Virus record (IMG/VR): IMGVR_UViG_3300008952_000006 | Location: 109,035-173,034 of that record | From: a virus | DNA: 64,000 nt | Direction: 5' to 3' (one strand) | Position numbers and translations under genes: made by a program | Notes under the pieces: model-generated | What the model was told of the DNA's origin: nothing | Database searches by the model: none | What the model saw: the letters and a program-made list of their open reading frames with translations, nothing else | Part shown: one piece after another, positions 1 to 7,190 of the stretch | How positions within the stretch are numbered: the first letter of the stretch is position 1 | How the letters are laid out: the number at the start of each line of letters is the position of its first letter

Positions 1-9
1 ACGAGAAGA

Positions 10-35
10 CCCTGAAAGGGGAGTTGCCTTCAGGG
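10..35 (+). promoter_or_regulatory. Short leader hairpin upstream of the helicase gene
   Basis: CCCTGAA at 10-16 and TTCAGGG at 29-35 form a perfect 7-bp stem with a 12-nt loop, ending 56 bases before the helicase start. No T-run follows, so it is not a clear terminator. It could be the foot of an upstream gene's terminator region or a leader structure. I see no convincing -35/-10 pair in 36-91. Only the inverted repeat is seen directly; any role is inference. Confidence 0.3.
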
Positions 36-91
36 CTAATCAATATCTAAATAACAGCTAACATTTATGCAAGAACAAGGAGGAGCACGGA

Positions 92-1522
92 ATGGCAAAC
101 TGGGAGCTACAGTTAATAAGTGCAATCGTCGGAGCGGAAGAGCCCGGTGATATTTTTGAGACCGCACAAAGGGAGGGAATAAACTTCCGAATATTCGGTG
201 GCATGGAGGCAAAGAACCTCTGGGCAACCATTGACGCGCACTATAGGAGACCGCAAAACTTCGGGCACGTTCCAAGCGAACAAACACTGCTGGAACAATT
301 TCCCTCTCTAGACCTGCCAGCGCCAGTAGAGAACTTTCAAGACCTATGCGAGAAGGTAAAAGATAGCCATCTCAGGAGGGAGGCCGAAAGCGCTGTGAGT
401 AAGTATCTGGCCGATGTCGAGCCAAGCAACGGATTGACGATCATCGCACATCTGCACCGTAAAATAGGGGAGCTTCTAGAAACAAACTCTGCGGACAACG
501 ATGTATGCTTTTCTCAGGTAGCGCTACAGGAATGCGCTGCTGAGCTTCGGAGAATCGAAGATACAGATGGTATGACTGGCTACCCGTGGCCGTGGCCTAG
601 ATTGAACATTGCAACCCAGGGCATACAGCCCGGTGACTTCATCATGGTTTGGGCCCTGCCGAAGTCCATGAAAACATGGTTTGGTTTGGTGGTAGCGGCT
701 CATATGTTAGCTACGGGGAGGCGTGTTCTTATCTACTCAAAGGAGATGACATGGCCCGCCGTTAGACGTCGATTGGCTTGCATCTTGGCTCGAGTAGACT
801 ACACGCGCCTAAAAGAAGGAAACCTATCAACTGCTGAAGAAACCCAGTACCTCCAAAAGCTAGAGGAGATCTGCGACCCAGAATTTCCTGGTGACGTTTG
901 GTTTACTTCGGCTGACTGTGCGGATGGGAGTCCTGGGGGACCAGACGAGATACGGAGAAAGATCGATATCTTCAGGCCGCATTTCGTGTTGCTTGACTCA
1001 GCCTACATGCTGGAGCTACCGGGTTCTGGGAGCAGCGCTTTGGACTGGAAGCAACTGTCGCTTGTAAATAGGCGTATTAAACAGATAGCCAAAACAACAG
1101 GTATACCAATTATGGCGATCCTCCAAGAAAATGAGAGGAGTGCGCTTAAGTATGCAAAGTCACGTGGGACGGCATCATTAGCCATGAACACGGGCGCTGT
1201 TATGGACTGCGATGTTGGTATACGTCTAGTCTATCATAAAAATCGTAGAGAGCTGTCTATCCACCTCCCTGCTGCCAGGGAGACAACCTGTGAGGGCTTC
1301 ACAATTAACGCCTTGGCGGCAGAGAATTTCTCCTACGCTCACGATGGACTTCATTCCTTATCGGATATTTACGATGAAGAAGCTGCTGAATCCGCCAATC
1401 TGCCAGAGCAGATGAACGGTCAAGGAGAAGAGGTTCGCGCAGTCGTAAGCCCTTTAATGGTTAGCAGCAGAGAGACCCCACAGGTCCCTCGCGATGAAAT
1501 TGATGATGATTTAGGGATCTAA
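92..1522 (+). CDS. DnaB-like replicative DNA helicase (RecA-fold ATPase)
   Basis: 476 residues, ATG with AAGGAGGAG 6 bases upstream. The protein has a helical N-terminal part (about 1-150) and a RecA-fold core from about 165. The P-loop region (188-195, ALPKSMKT) keeps the final Lys-Thr, but the glycine normally before that lysine is methionine. A KEM glutamate lies at about 218, as in DnaB helicases. The Walker B strand (HFVLLDSA) ends in Asp302. A later IPIMAILQEN segment supplies the sensor glutamine, followed by a segment that resembles the DnaB H4 region. The expected role is unwinding at the phage replication fork, together with the primase encoded immediately downstream; stop and next start are one base apart. 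A RepA-like helicase is the alternative. Family call is strong, subfamily is not. Confidence 0.85.
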   Translation: MANWELQLISAIVGAEEPGDIFETAQREGINFRIFGGMEAKNLWATIDAHYRRPQNFGHVPSEQTLLEQFPSLDLPAPVENFQDLCEKVKDSHLRREAESAVSKYLADVEPSNGLTIIAHLHRKIGELLETNSADNDVCFSQVALQECAAELRRIEDTDGMTGYPWPWPRLNIATQGIQPGDFIMVWALPKSMKTWFGLVVAAHMLATGRRVLIYSKEMTWPAVRRRLACILARVDYTRLKEGNLSTAEETQYLQKLEEICDPEFPGDVWFTSADCADGSPGGPDEIRRKIDIFRPHFVLLDSAYMLELPGSGSSALDWKQLSLVNRRIKQIAKTTGIPIMAILQENERSALKYAKSRGTASLAMNTGAVMDCDVGIRLVYHKNRRELSIHLPAARETTCEGFTINALAAENFSYAHDGLHSLSDIYDEEAAESANLPEQMNGQGEEVRAVVSPLMVSSRETPQVPRDEIDDDLGI

Positions 1523-1523
1523 A

Positions 1524-2519
1524 TTGGAGCAGAACGACTTACTGTCTGTGCTGCGACCATACATATCCATAGCAGAGCATCAGGCTTCATCATCGTATAA
1601 TGTAGCCGCTTACTGCCCCTTCCATAAAGGGGGTAGAGAATCTAAACCCTCATTTTATATCTATGTTGGTCCGCCAACGAGTGGCAAGAGGCCGGGAGCG
1701 GCCTTCTGCCACACCTGTAATGAGGGTTGGAGTTTTACGGGGCTACTTAAAAAGCTCGCAGTCCCCAACAAGATAATAGACAGCATAAGACAGCATGTTG
1801 ACTATTCCGCACCGGAACCAAAAACACCACTTAAAATGGTGTTCTCGTGGGACGTATTACCGGAAGCTATTCTCGGTACGTTTTCTTACCTGCCAAAGAA
1901 GCTTATAGATGATGGGTTCACCACCGATACTCTCCTGAATTATGAGATAGGATTTGACCGTTCGCGGAAGAGAATCATATTCCCAATCCGGAATCATCAC
2001 GGTGAACTCGTCGCTATCAGCGGGCGGACAATTTCTGGTCGGTGGCCGAGGTATAAGATCTATAAGAGCGAATTGGAGGAAGTTATTAACAACTATTCCT
2101 TTGATAAGAAAACTGTACTTTGGGGGTTAGAGAAATTCTACGAAACACGCATGTATACAGATACAAAGATTGACACACCTGTGGTAGTGTGTGAAGGTTT
2201 CAAGGCCGCGCTCTGGGTTGTGCAAAGTGGATACCCACACACAGTCGCACTGTTGGGCTCTTACCTGAGCAAGGAGCAGGAGATGTTGCTCTCTAGGGTT
2301 ACAAACAACGTGGTGTTGTTCCTAGATAACGACGAGGCTGGCTGCAAGGCCACAGAGAAAATAGCGGATAACCAACTAGGAGGTGTCAGCATAAAGATAG
2401 CAAAATATAAGGACAACGATAAAAATAAATCGCCGGATGATTTGAATGAGCTTCAAGTAAAAGAAGCCATAACATCCGCAATAACACTAATAAACTGGAG
2501 GAGATCCTGTGAGTATTGA
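1524..2519 (+). CDS. DnaG-type primase with CHC2-like zinc finger and TOPRIM domain
   Basis: 331 residues starting at TTG, with AGGGA 6 bases upstream; no in-frame ATG is better placed. The zinc-binding site is C31-x2-H34 and C62-x2-C65. A DnaG-like polymerase core follows (IIFPIRN at 151-157, then ISGRTISGRWPRYKIYKS). The TOPRIM motifs are CEG with Glu224 and FLDNDEAG with Asp268 and Asp270, which bind catalytic metal. A SPDDLNEL segment near the end matches the usual post-TOPRIM stretch. It is about half the length of cellular DnaG and lacks an obvious C-terminal helicase-binding domain, as is common in phages where a separate helicase is made. It should lay RNA primers with the preceding helicase. 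The gene overlaps the next by 11 bases. Confidence 0.88.
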   Translation: MEQNDLLSVLRPYISIAEHQASSSYNVAAYCPFHKGGRESKPSFYIYVGPPTSGKRPGAAFCHTCNEGWSFTGLLKKLAVPNKIIDSIRQHVDYSAPEPKTPLKMVFSWDVLPEAILGTFSYLPKKLIDDGFTTDTLLNYEIGFDRSRKRIIFPIRNHHGELVAISGRTISGRWPRYKIYKSELEEVINNYSFDKKTVLWGLEKFYETRMYTDTKIDTPVVVCEGFKAALWVVQSGYPHTVALLGSYLSKEQEMLLSRVTNNVVLFLDNDEAGCKATEKIADNQLGGVSIKIAKYKDNDKNKSPDDLNELQVKEAITSAITLINWRRSCEY

Positions 2520-3639
2520 TTACGAAGAGTTTAAAAAATTACAAGCATCAAAACGAAGAAACCTAATGAGTAAAGTGGGCAAAACCGGAAAGTCATCCGG
2601 TGGCGGCCAAGGCGGTGGGAGCAAGTACGAAACCCCACCATGGAAGCTCAGGCGAGAATATTTCAAGCCATCGATAGAGCAACCGACCAAGATTAGGATT
2701 ATCCCTCAAAGCAATGGTGAGATTTGGTACCCATTTATGAGTAAGTGGGTTTCAACGGCCAAGGGAAAGCGACAAATTATCTCAAACGCCTGGAACGGGG
2801 AACGAGATATGCCCTGCGTTCTCTACTACTACGCCCTTGAGGAATCTAAAGCGGACTTTCTCGCGTCGGAGCAAGTGGCAACAACCGTGTTGGTCTTAGA
2901 GGATTTTTACAAAGTTCCCAAGGTGTCAGCCAAGGGTACCGAGTATCACCTTTTCGAGCGCAGCCTCGGGGTTGATAAACATGGTCGTAGCTTGGACCAC
3001 GTGTCAAGACAAGACCAGGAAAAAGTATTCGGTCGAAAGCTGCACTGGTCCATGTGGCCTACGCAGCAAAGAAACCTGATGACCACCCTCCAAGGGCTCA
3101 CTGAGAAGTGTGCTCATTGTGGTGAAGGTGAGATTAGCGTCTACGCGTACCAATGTACGGACTGTGGCGAAATGATCGCCAATCATAAGGAAGAGCCAAT
3201 CGACCGGAACTCCGAGCAAGTACTACAGAATGAGTCTGTGGCCTGCCCGGGTTGTGACACTCGTATGATCGCTAAGCAAATATATGAGTGTGTTAAGCAG
3301 GACGGTTACAAAGGTAACTGGGTGCATGGTTGCGACAACCCCTTGAAGGTGTCGCTGAATGAGCCCTTAGACCTTGTAATACGTGCTGTGCCCGCCGGTA
3401 AGTCAACCGCCATAGAGGTGCTCAGTTTCGCACCGGCTGACATGCAAGCCACCGAGTCACTGCCTAACTTCTTGACGGCTCCATTCGAATTCGATCAATT
3501 TTTCGGAAAGATGGACCTAGAAGAACAAGCAACTTCGATGGGTGTAGAGATGCCATTTGGCGCAGGGGATCAGCAGATCATTGATGACTTCTTCACGGCT
3601 AGTCCGAACGACGAAGACGAAGATAGCATCCCCTTTTAG
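2509..3639 (+). CDS. Single-stranded DNA-binding protein with zinc clusters and SSB-type C-terminal tip
   Basis: 376 residues, GTG start inside the end of the primase gene, preceded by GGAG. The N-terminus is basic, with a Gly/Ser-rich linker at 29-38. The middle has Cys pairs at 201/204, 216/219 and 246/249 and single Cys at 261 and 275, consistent with one or two zinc sites inserted in the core. The last residues, DEDEDSIPF, match the acidic-then-IPF tip by which bacterial SSB recruits repair and replication proteins. T4 gp32-type proteins also combine a zinc site and an acidic tail. The position between primase and polymerase fits a replication SSB that coats the lagging strand. The OB fold itself is not obvious by eye, so the call rests on tail, zinc residues and context. 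Confidence 0.72.
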   Translation: MSIDYEEFKKLQASKRRNLMSKVGKTGKSSGGGQGGGSKYETPPWKLRREYFKPSIEQPTKIRIIPQSNGEIWYPFMSKWVSTAKGKRQIISNAWNGERDMPCVLYYYALEESKADFLASEQVATTVLVLEDFYKVPKVSAKGTEYHLFERSLGVDKHGRSLDHVSRQDQEKVFGRKLHWSMWPTQQRNLMTTLQGLTEKCAHCGEGEISVYAYQCTDCGEMIANHKEEPIDRNSEQVLQNESVACPGCDTRMIAKQIYECVKQDGYKGNWVHGCDNPLKVSLNEPLDLVIRAVPAGKSTAIEVLSFAPADMQATESLPNFLTAPFEFDQFFGKMDLEEQATSMGVEMPFGAGDQQIIDDFFTASPNDEDEDSIPF

Positions 3640-3652
3640 ATAGCTTGAACCC

Positions 3653-3788
3653 TTAGGTGAGGGGGAAGCGCCAGTCTCCGGTCCCAGGATTTCCTGCGAG
3701 GTATGCGAGCCTCGACTTTTACTGGGAAAGGTAAAAATTAACTCTATCTAGTCAGCAGAGTTGATGGGCAGGCGCTCCCCCCACCTAA
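3653..3788 (+). ncRNA. 136-nt inverted-repeat element, candidate structured RNA or polymerase leader
   Basis: This sits in the 167-bp gap between the SSB and polymerase genes. Bases 3653-3672 pair with 3771-3788 in 18 base pairs broken only by two single-A bulges (A3660 and A3666 or A3667). Inside are two further helical domains. TCCCAG 3682-3687 pairs with CTGGGA 3722-3727, flanked by a possible tandem G-A pair and CC/GG, and it encloses a 5-bp hairpin (CGAGG 3697-3701 with CCTCG 3710-3714). The second is TTAACTCT 3738-3745 with AGAGTTGA 3757-3764, which includes one G-T wobble. Together they make a three-way-junction layout. No strong T-run follows, so a terminator is unlikely. The polymerase ribosome site lies 9 bases beyond. 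Alternatives are a replication origin or a small element with terminal inverted repeats; no flanking target duplication is seen. Confidence 0.5.
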
Positions 3789-3809
3789 TTTATTACAAAA
3801 GGAGAGATG

Positions 3810-5699
3810 ATGGGAATGTTTACAGCGCTCCCTGTGCCAGTTTGTGTAAGAACACCAGAGCAGGCACAGGTAGTATTAGAGGAGTATAAAGATACAAGCA
3901 TCTTAGCATTCGATACAGAGACAACTGGTCTCGACAGGCCAAGGGACAGAGCAGTTGTTCTGGCCCTTAGCGACGGAAAAACAAGATATGCAATCTACGC
4001 GGAAGTTATACCCTACTTCAAAGAATTCTTAGAGAACCCAGAATTAAAATTAATCGCGCACAACGCTAACTATGACTGCTGGATGCTGTTAAACGTTGGC
4101 ATAGACGTTAATAGATACTCGTTACGAACACATTACCGTGTTCTCGATACTATGGTCATGCACGCGCTAGTGGACGACACTAAGTCACACAAGCTAAAGT
4201 CCCTCGCAAAAGAGTACCTAGGCATTGACATGGTCTCCTTCAAGAGCGTGTTCGGCTCACAGATGCGTAAACGGACACTGCACGACCTGCTGCTTGATCC
4301 TGAAAATGAGGATATTGTGACCAACTACGCATCACTAGATGCTTACGCCACATTCAAACTATTCCTTGCGCTTAGAGAAGAATTAAAGGAGATGGAGACA
4401 GGCCTGGAAGAATACCCAACCCTCTGGGAATACTTCTACAAAACCGAAGTCCCCTTCACCAGAATACTCTGGGAGATGGAGCGTAATGGGGTGCGGATAG
4501 ACGAGGAGGCCCTCCTTGAGCAAGCCCCCCTTATAGAGAGTGAACTTCTCGGCATACAGAAATGGTTCGGTCGGACCATGAATAAACTATACGTTAATCT
4601 CAACTCTGGTAAGGAGATGGGTGCATTTTTCTTCACCCAGCTGGGCTACAAGCCCGTGTCTTATACGGAGAAGGGAAGCCCCCAGCTAAATGCACCAACC
4701 CTTGAGCGCTGGGCTAGGGGTGGTTGTGAGTACTCGGAGAAGCTCTTGCGTTATCGTGACCAAGACAAGAAGCTATCCACGTATATAACCAACCTCCTTA
4801 AACGCATCCACGTAGATAAGCGTATCCACGCCACCTTCAATCAAACGGGGGCGCGAACCGGAAGGCTGAGTTCATCGGAGCCAAACCTGCAGAATCAGCC
4901 CCCCTACATACGGGGAGCATACATTGCAGAGGGGCGGTCACGCCTACTGGCTAGGGACTTTGCACAATTGGAGATGCGCATCCTAGCGCATTTCTCAGGA
5001 GACTCGTCGTTAATCACAGCGATTAAAAGCGGACAAGATGTCCACTCAAGTACCGCATCAAAAATGTTCAAGGTTCCGTATGAGGATATTATGGAGGCTA
5101 GAAGAAAAGACGATGCGGATGAACCAGTAAGCCCCTACGAGAAAAAGCTCCTTACCCATCGGAAAGGTGCCAAAGCCATTAACTTTGGCTTGATGTATGG
5201 GCAGGGCTCTGGGAGGCTGTCGGCTACACTTGGGTGTTCTTTAGACGAAGCCAAGCTTCTAATAAAGCAGTACTTCGCAGCATTCCCTAAAATCACAAAG
5301 TACTTCCGTCAAGCTATCAAGGAAGCAACCGCAGACGGCTACTGCGCCACGATATTGGGTCGGCGCAGACAAGTGCCGGGGCTCAGGTCAAATATTAGTA
5401 GTGATAGAGGAGACGCTGAACGGAAGGTGAAGAACTCGCCTATTCAGGGCAGTGCTGCGGATATTACTAAGATGGCCATGATCCGACTTTGGGAAGACCC
5501 GCTTGTCGAGGCATCTGGGGCCAAGATGGCCATCCAGGTTCACGATGAAATCGTTTTCGAGGTGCCTGAAGAGTTTGTGGACGACGAAGAATTTAATACG
5601 CGCATTGAGGAATTGATGGCGCACCCCTTCTCTTTTGAGTTGGCGGTTCCGCTAGAGACGTCAGGGAAGTACGGGAGCAACTGGGCGGAGTGTAAGTAA
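3810..5699 (+). CDS. Family A DNA polymerase with 3'-5' proofreading exonuclease
   Basis: About 629 residues. ATGs lie at 3807, 3810 and 3816; GGAG at 3801-3804 is too close to 3807, so 3810 is preferred and 3816 is possible. Numbering from 3807, the exonuclease has DTE at 36-38, HNANYD ending in Asp90, and Tyr174-x3-Asp178. The polymerase has TGRLSS, then motif A (DFAQLEMRILAH, Asp384), motif B (Arg452, Lys456, Phe460, Tyr464 in KAINFGLMYG) and motif C (His579-Asp580-Glu581). All catalytic residues are present. Phe460 aligns with E. coli Pol I Phe762. There is no 5'-3' exonuclease domain. This is the phage replicative polymerase, acting with the helicase, primase and SSB encoded upstream. 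Confidence 0.97.
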   Translation: MGMFTALPVPVCVRTPEQAQVVLEEYKDTSILAFDTETTGLDRPRDRAVVLALSDGKTRYAIYAEVIPYFKEFLENPELKLIAHNANYDCWMLLNVGIDVNRYSLRTHYRVLDTMVMHALVDDTKSHKLKSLAKEYLGIDMVSFKSVFGSQMRKRTLHDLLLDPENEDIVTNYASLDAYATFKLFLALREELKEMETGLEEYPTLWEYFYKTEVPFTRILWEMERNGVRIDEEALLEQAPLIESELLGIQKWFGRTMNKLYVNLNSGKEMGAFFFTQLGYKPVSYTEKGSPQLNAPTLERWARGGCEYSEKLLRYRDQDKKLSTYITNLLKRIHVDKRIHATFNQTGARTGRLSSSEPNLQNQPPYIRGAYIAEGRSRLLARDFAQLEMRILAHFSGDSSLITAIKSGQDVHSSTASKMFKVPYEDIMEARRKDDADEPVSPYEKKLLTHRKGAKAINFGLMYGQGSGRLSATLGCSLDEAKLLIKQYFAAFPKITKYFRQAIKEATADGYCATILGRRRQVPGLRSNISSDRGDAERKVKNSPIQGSAADITKMAMIRLWEDPLVEASGAKMAIQVHDEIVFEVPEEFVDDEEFNTRIEELMAHPFSFELAVPLETSGKYGSNWAECK

Positions 5700-5770
5700 T
5701 AAAAGGAATGCCTTTACCCAGAAAGCGCTGACCTTTATAAAAAGCGGACACACTAATAAAGGGGAGCCAT

Positions 5771-5947
5771 ATGGAGGACACAGAAGAAGCGATGCCAGAT
5801 AGTTGCTACAGGGAATTAGACGAGAACGAAGAAAAGGAGTTCAGGAAATGGGCCAGGGACAACTATATTTCAGGAGACCCAGTAAAAGCCGTTTGGCACC
5901 CAGTGGTGCGAAACGAGTGCTCTATTATAGATAATGAATCGACGTAA
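5771..5947 (+). CDS. Small hypothetical protein (58 aa)
   Basis: 58 residues, ATG preceded by AAAGGGGAG at good spacing. It begins with an acidic stretch, followed by FRKWARDNYISG and VWHPVVRNECSII. The reading frame overlaps the start of the GIY-YIG gene by 14 bases, the tight coupling used throughout this operon, which supports it being real. I do not recognise a family. The Trp/His/Cys-containing core looks conserved in character rather than random, but no function is claimed. Confidence 0.6.
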   Translation: MEDTEEAMPDSCYRELDENEEKEFRKWARDNYISGDPVKAVWHPVVRNECSIIDNEST

Positions 5948-6200
5948 ACCATGGTTTTTCTACGTAGTAGAATGCTCTGATCAGTCTCTCTATGCCGGTA
6001 TTACTACTAATATAGAGAGACGGGTCAGCGAGCATAACAAGAGTCCGCGCGGGGCCAAGTATACAAGAAGCCGCAGACCTGTCCACCTAGTGATGTCCAG
6101 AAAATTCCCAAGTAAATCGGGAGCCCTAAAACATGAATACAAATTCAAGCGGCTTACTAAAAAAGGTAAATTGGCCGAAATTCGGAGACAGCATGGATGA
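5934..6200 (+). CDS. GIY-YIG domain protein, UPF0213/YhbQ-like
   Basis: 88 residues. The GIY-YIG signature appears as FYVVEC followed by LYAGIT at about 9-24, with ERRVSEH (the conserved Arg helix) and a downstream HEYKFKRLTK helix that would supply the metal-binding Glu. The length matches single-domain YhbQ/UPF0213 proteins rather than homing endonucleases, which carry extra DNA-binding domains. Family members are structure-specific or nonspecific nucleases, or DNA repair proteins. Its position inside a replication operon makes a repair or resolution role plausible. The start overlaps the preceding small ORF, and the end overlaps the following gene by 8 bases. Confidence 0.8.
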   Translation: MNRRKPWFFYVVECSDQSLYAGITTNIERRVSEHNKSPRGAKYTRSRRPVHLVMSRKFPSKSGALKHEYKFKRLTKKGKLAEIRRQHG

Positions 6201-6921
6201 TAACCAAAGAAAAATTACCAACCTAGGGTTGGTGACCCTAACCAACCTAATTATGCAAAAGGTTGTAGACAACCTTGTAGGCCCTGTGGAGTTTAAAGAG
6301 GGGTTCGACGGAAACTTTGCCATTGAGCTACGCGACATGGAAAAGGCAGCATATGGTTGGACTCCTTTTGTGGCGGCAGCCCCACTGAACACAGGAAACC
6401 TGGGAATAGATACGAAAGAGGTCTGGGTAAACTGCTGCTATCAAGTCTACGCGTACTACCGAGAATTCGAGGGTATGCCATTCTCCATACTCAATCTTAG
6501 CCTCAAAACAAATGACAGAGCCCCTGTAAGAGATTGGCGAGACCTACAAAGAATCAAGAATGAATTATGTGGAACACTTTGTGAGGCGGTAGAGATGTAT
6601 CCTGCCGAGTACAGGCTGGTGGACACGTCCAACCAATACCATTTGTGGGTCCTGCCCCCAGGCAGGATATTCCCGTTTGGTTACAATGGGGGAAGGGTCG
6701 TAACAAGTGACGCACCAACCAAGGAACGTCTAGAAAAACACATGAAGAAGAATTACAAATTTGGTGAGGACGAGAAAGCCGTACAGCGGCCCTTCGAAAA
6801 GCACCATACGGCAGACGACTGCCCACCAATCGGCCCACTCTGGGCAGCCAAAGGATATTCATTCAACGAGGAAGCCGAACGGATTCTTCTGAATGGTAAA
6901 GAAGTAAAGGAGTTACGATGA
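6193..6921 (+). CDS. DUF7694-like phage protein of unknown function
   Basis: 242 residues from the ATG at 6193, which has GGAG 6 bases upstream and an 8-base overlap with the preceding gene. An ATG at 6133 is in frame but lies deep inside the GIY-YIG gene and lacks a ribosome site. The core has WVNCCYQVYAYY, then LSLKTNDRAPVRDWRDLQRIKNELCG (about 85-133), then VEMYPAEYRLVDTSNQYHLWV. This order (basic/aromatic strand, WRDLQRIKNE helix, then a DT-N-HLWVL strand) is what I recall of the DUF7694 phage family; the name is from memory. No catalytic residues are recognised. The gene sits in the replication operon and is joined to the next by a 4-base overlap. Confidence 0.6.
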   Translation: MDDNQRKITNLGLVTLTNLIMQKVVDNLVGPVEFKEGFDGNFAIELRDMEKAAYGWTPFVAAAPLNTGNLGIDTKEVWVNCCYQVYAYYREFEGMPFSILNLSLKTNDRAPVRDWRDLQRIKNELCGTLCEAVEMYPAEYRLVDTSNQYHLWVLPPGRIFPFGYNGGRVVTSDAPTKERLEKHMKKNYKFGEDEKAVQRPFEKHHTADDCPPIGPLWAAKGYSFNEEAERILLNGKEVKELR

Positions 6922-7190
6922 AGGTAAAATACGCAGTCCCACAGCGCCTGGTAAGCGATCTGATCGCTTCTGGCCTCGCAAGCGGGGAAGAAGACGCAAT
7001 GACTAAAGTCGCCTCTGGTGAGGGCCTGGACGCCCTCTGGGCAGACAAAAATAAAAAATTAATAGAACTCGAAATAGCATTCCAGTCAAACGGCGGACGG
7101 GGTGTTGACCTTGCGGAAGAGATCGACCTGCTGCGTGGAAGCATTGAGGAGATAGACGAGCTTATTAAAACTCGAGACGGGGAGAAGTAA
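6918..7190 (+). CDS. Small acidic helical protein, unknown
   Basis: 90 residues beginning in an ATGA overlap with the preceding stop, and ending in a TAATG overlap with the RecA-like gene. The C-terminal half (about 45-88) is charged and probably helical or coiled coil, with repeated Leu/Ile and Glu. No family is recognised. Strict translational coupling to the RecA-like gene suggests a product needed in fixed ratio with it, but this is inference from layout only. Confidence 0.6.
   Translation: MKVKYAVPQRLVSDLIASGLASGEEDAMTKVASGEGLDALWADKNKKLIELEIAFQSNGGRGVDLAEEIDLLRGSIEEIDELIKTRDGEK

Noticed and set aside
1-13. ACGAGAAGACCCT resembles a stretch conserved in animal mitochondrial large rRNA.
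   Set aside because: Only 13 bases, no further rRNA context, and the sequence continues into a short hairpin before a phage gene.
3653-3788. The long inverted repeat as a rho-independent terminator for the SSB gene.
   Set aside because: The loop is 98 nt with its own helices, and the 3' arm is followed by AATTTATTAC rather than a T-run.
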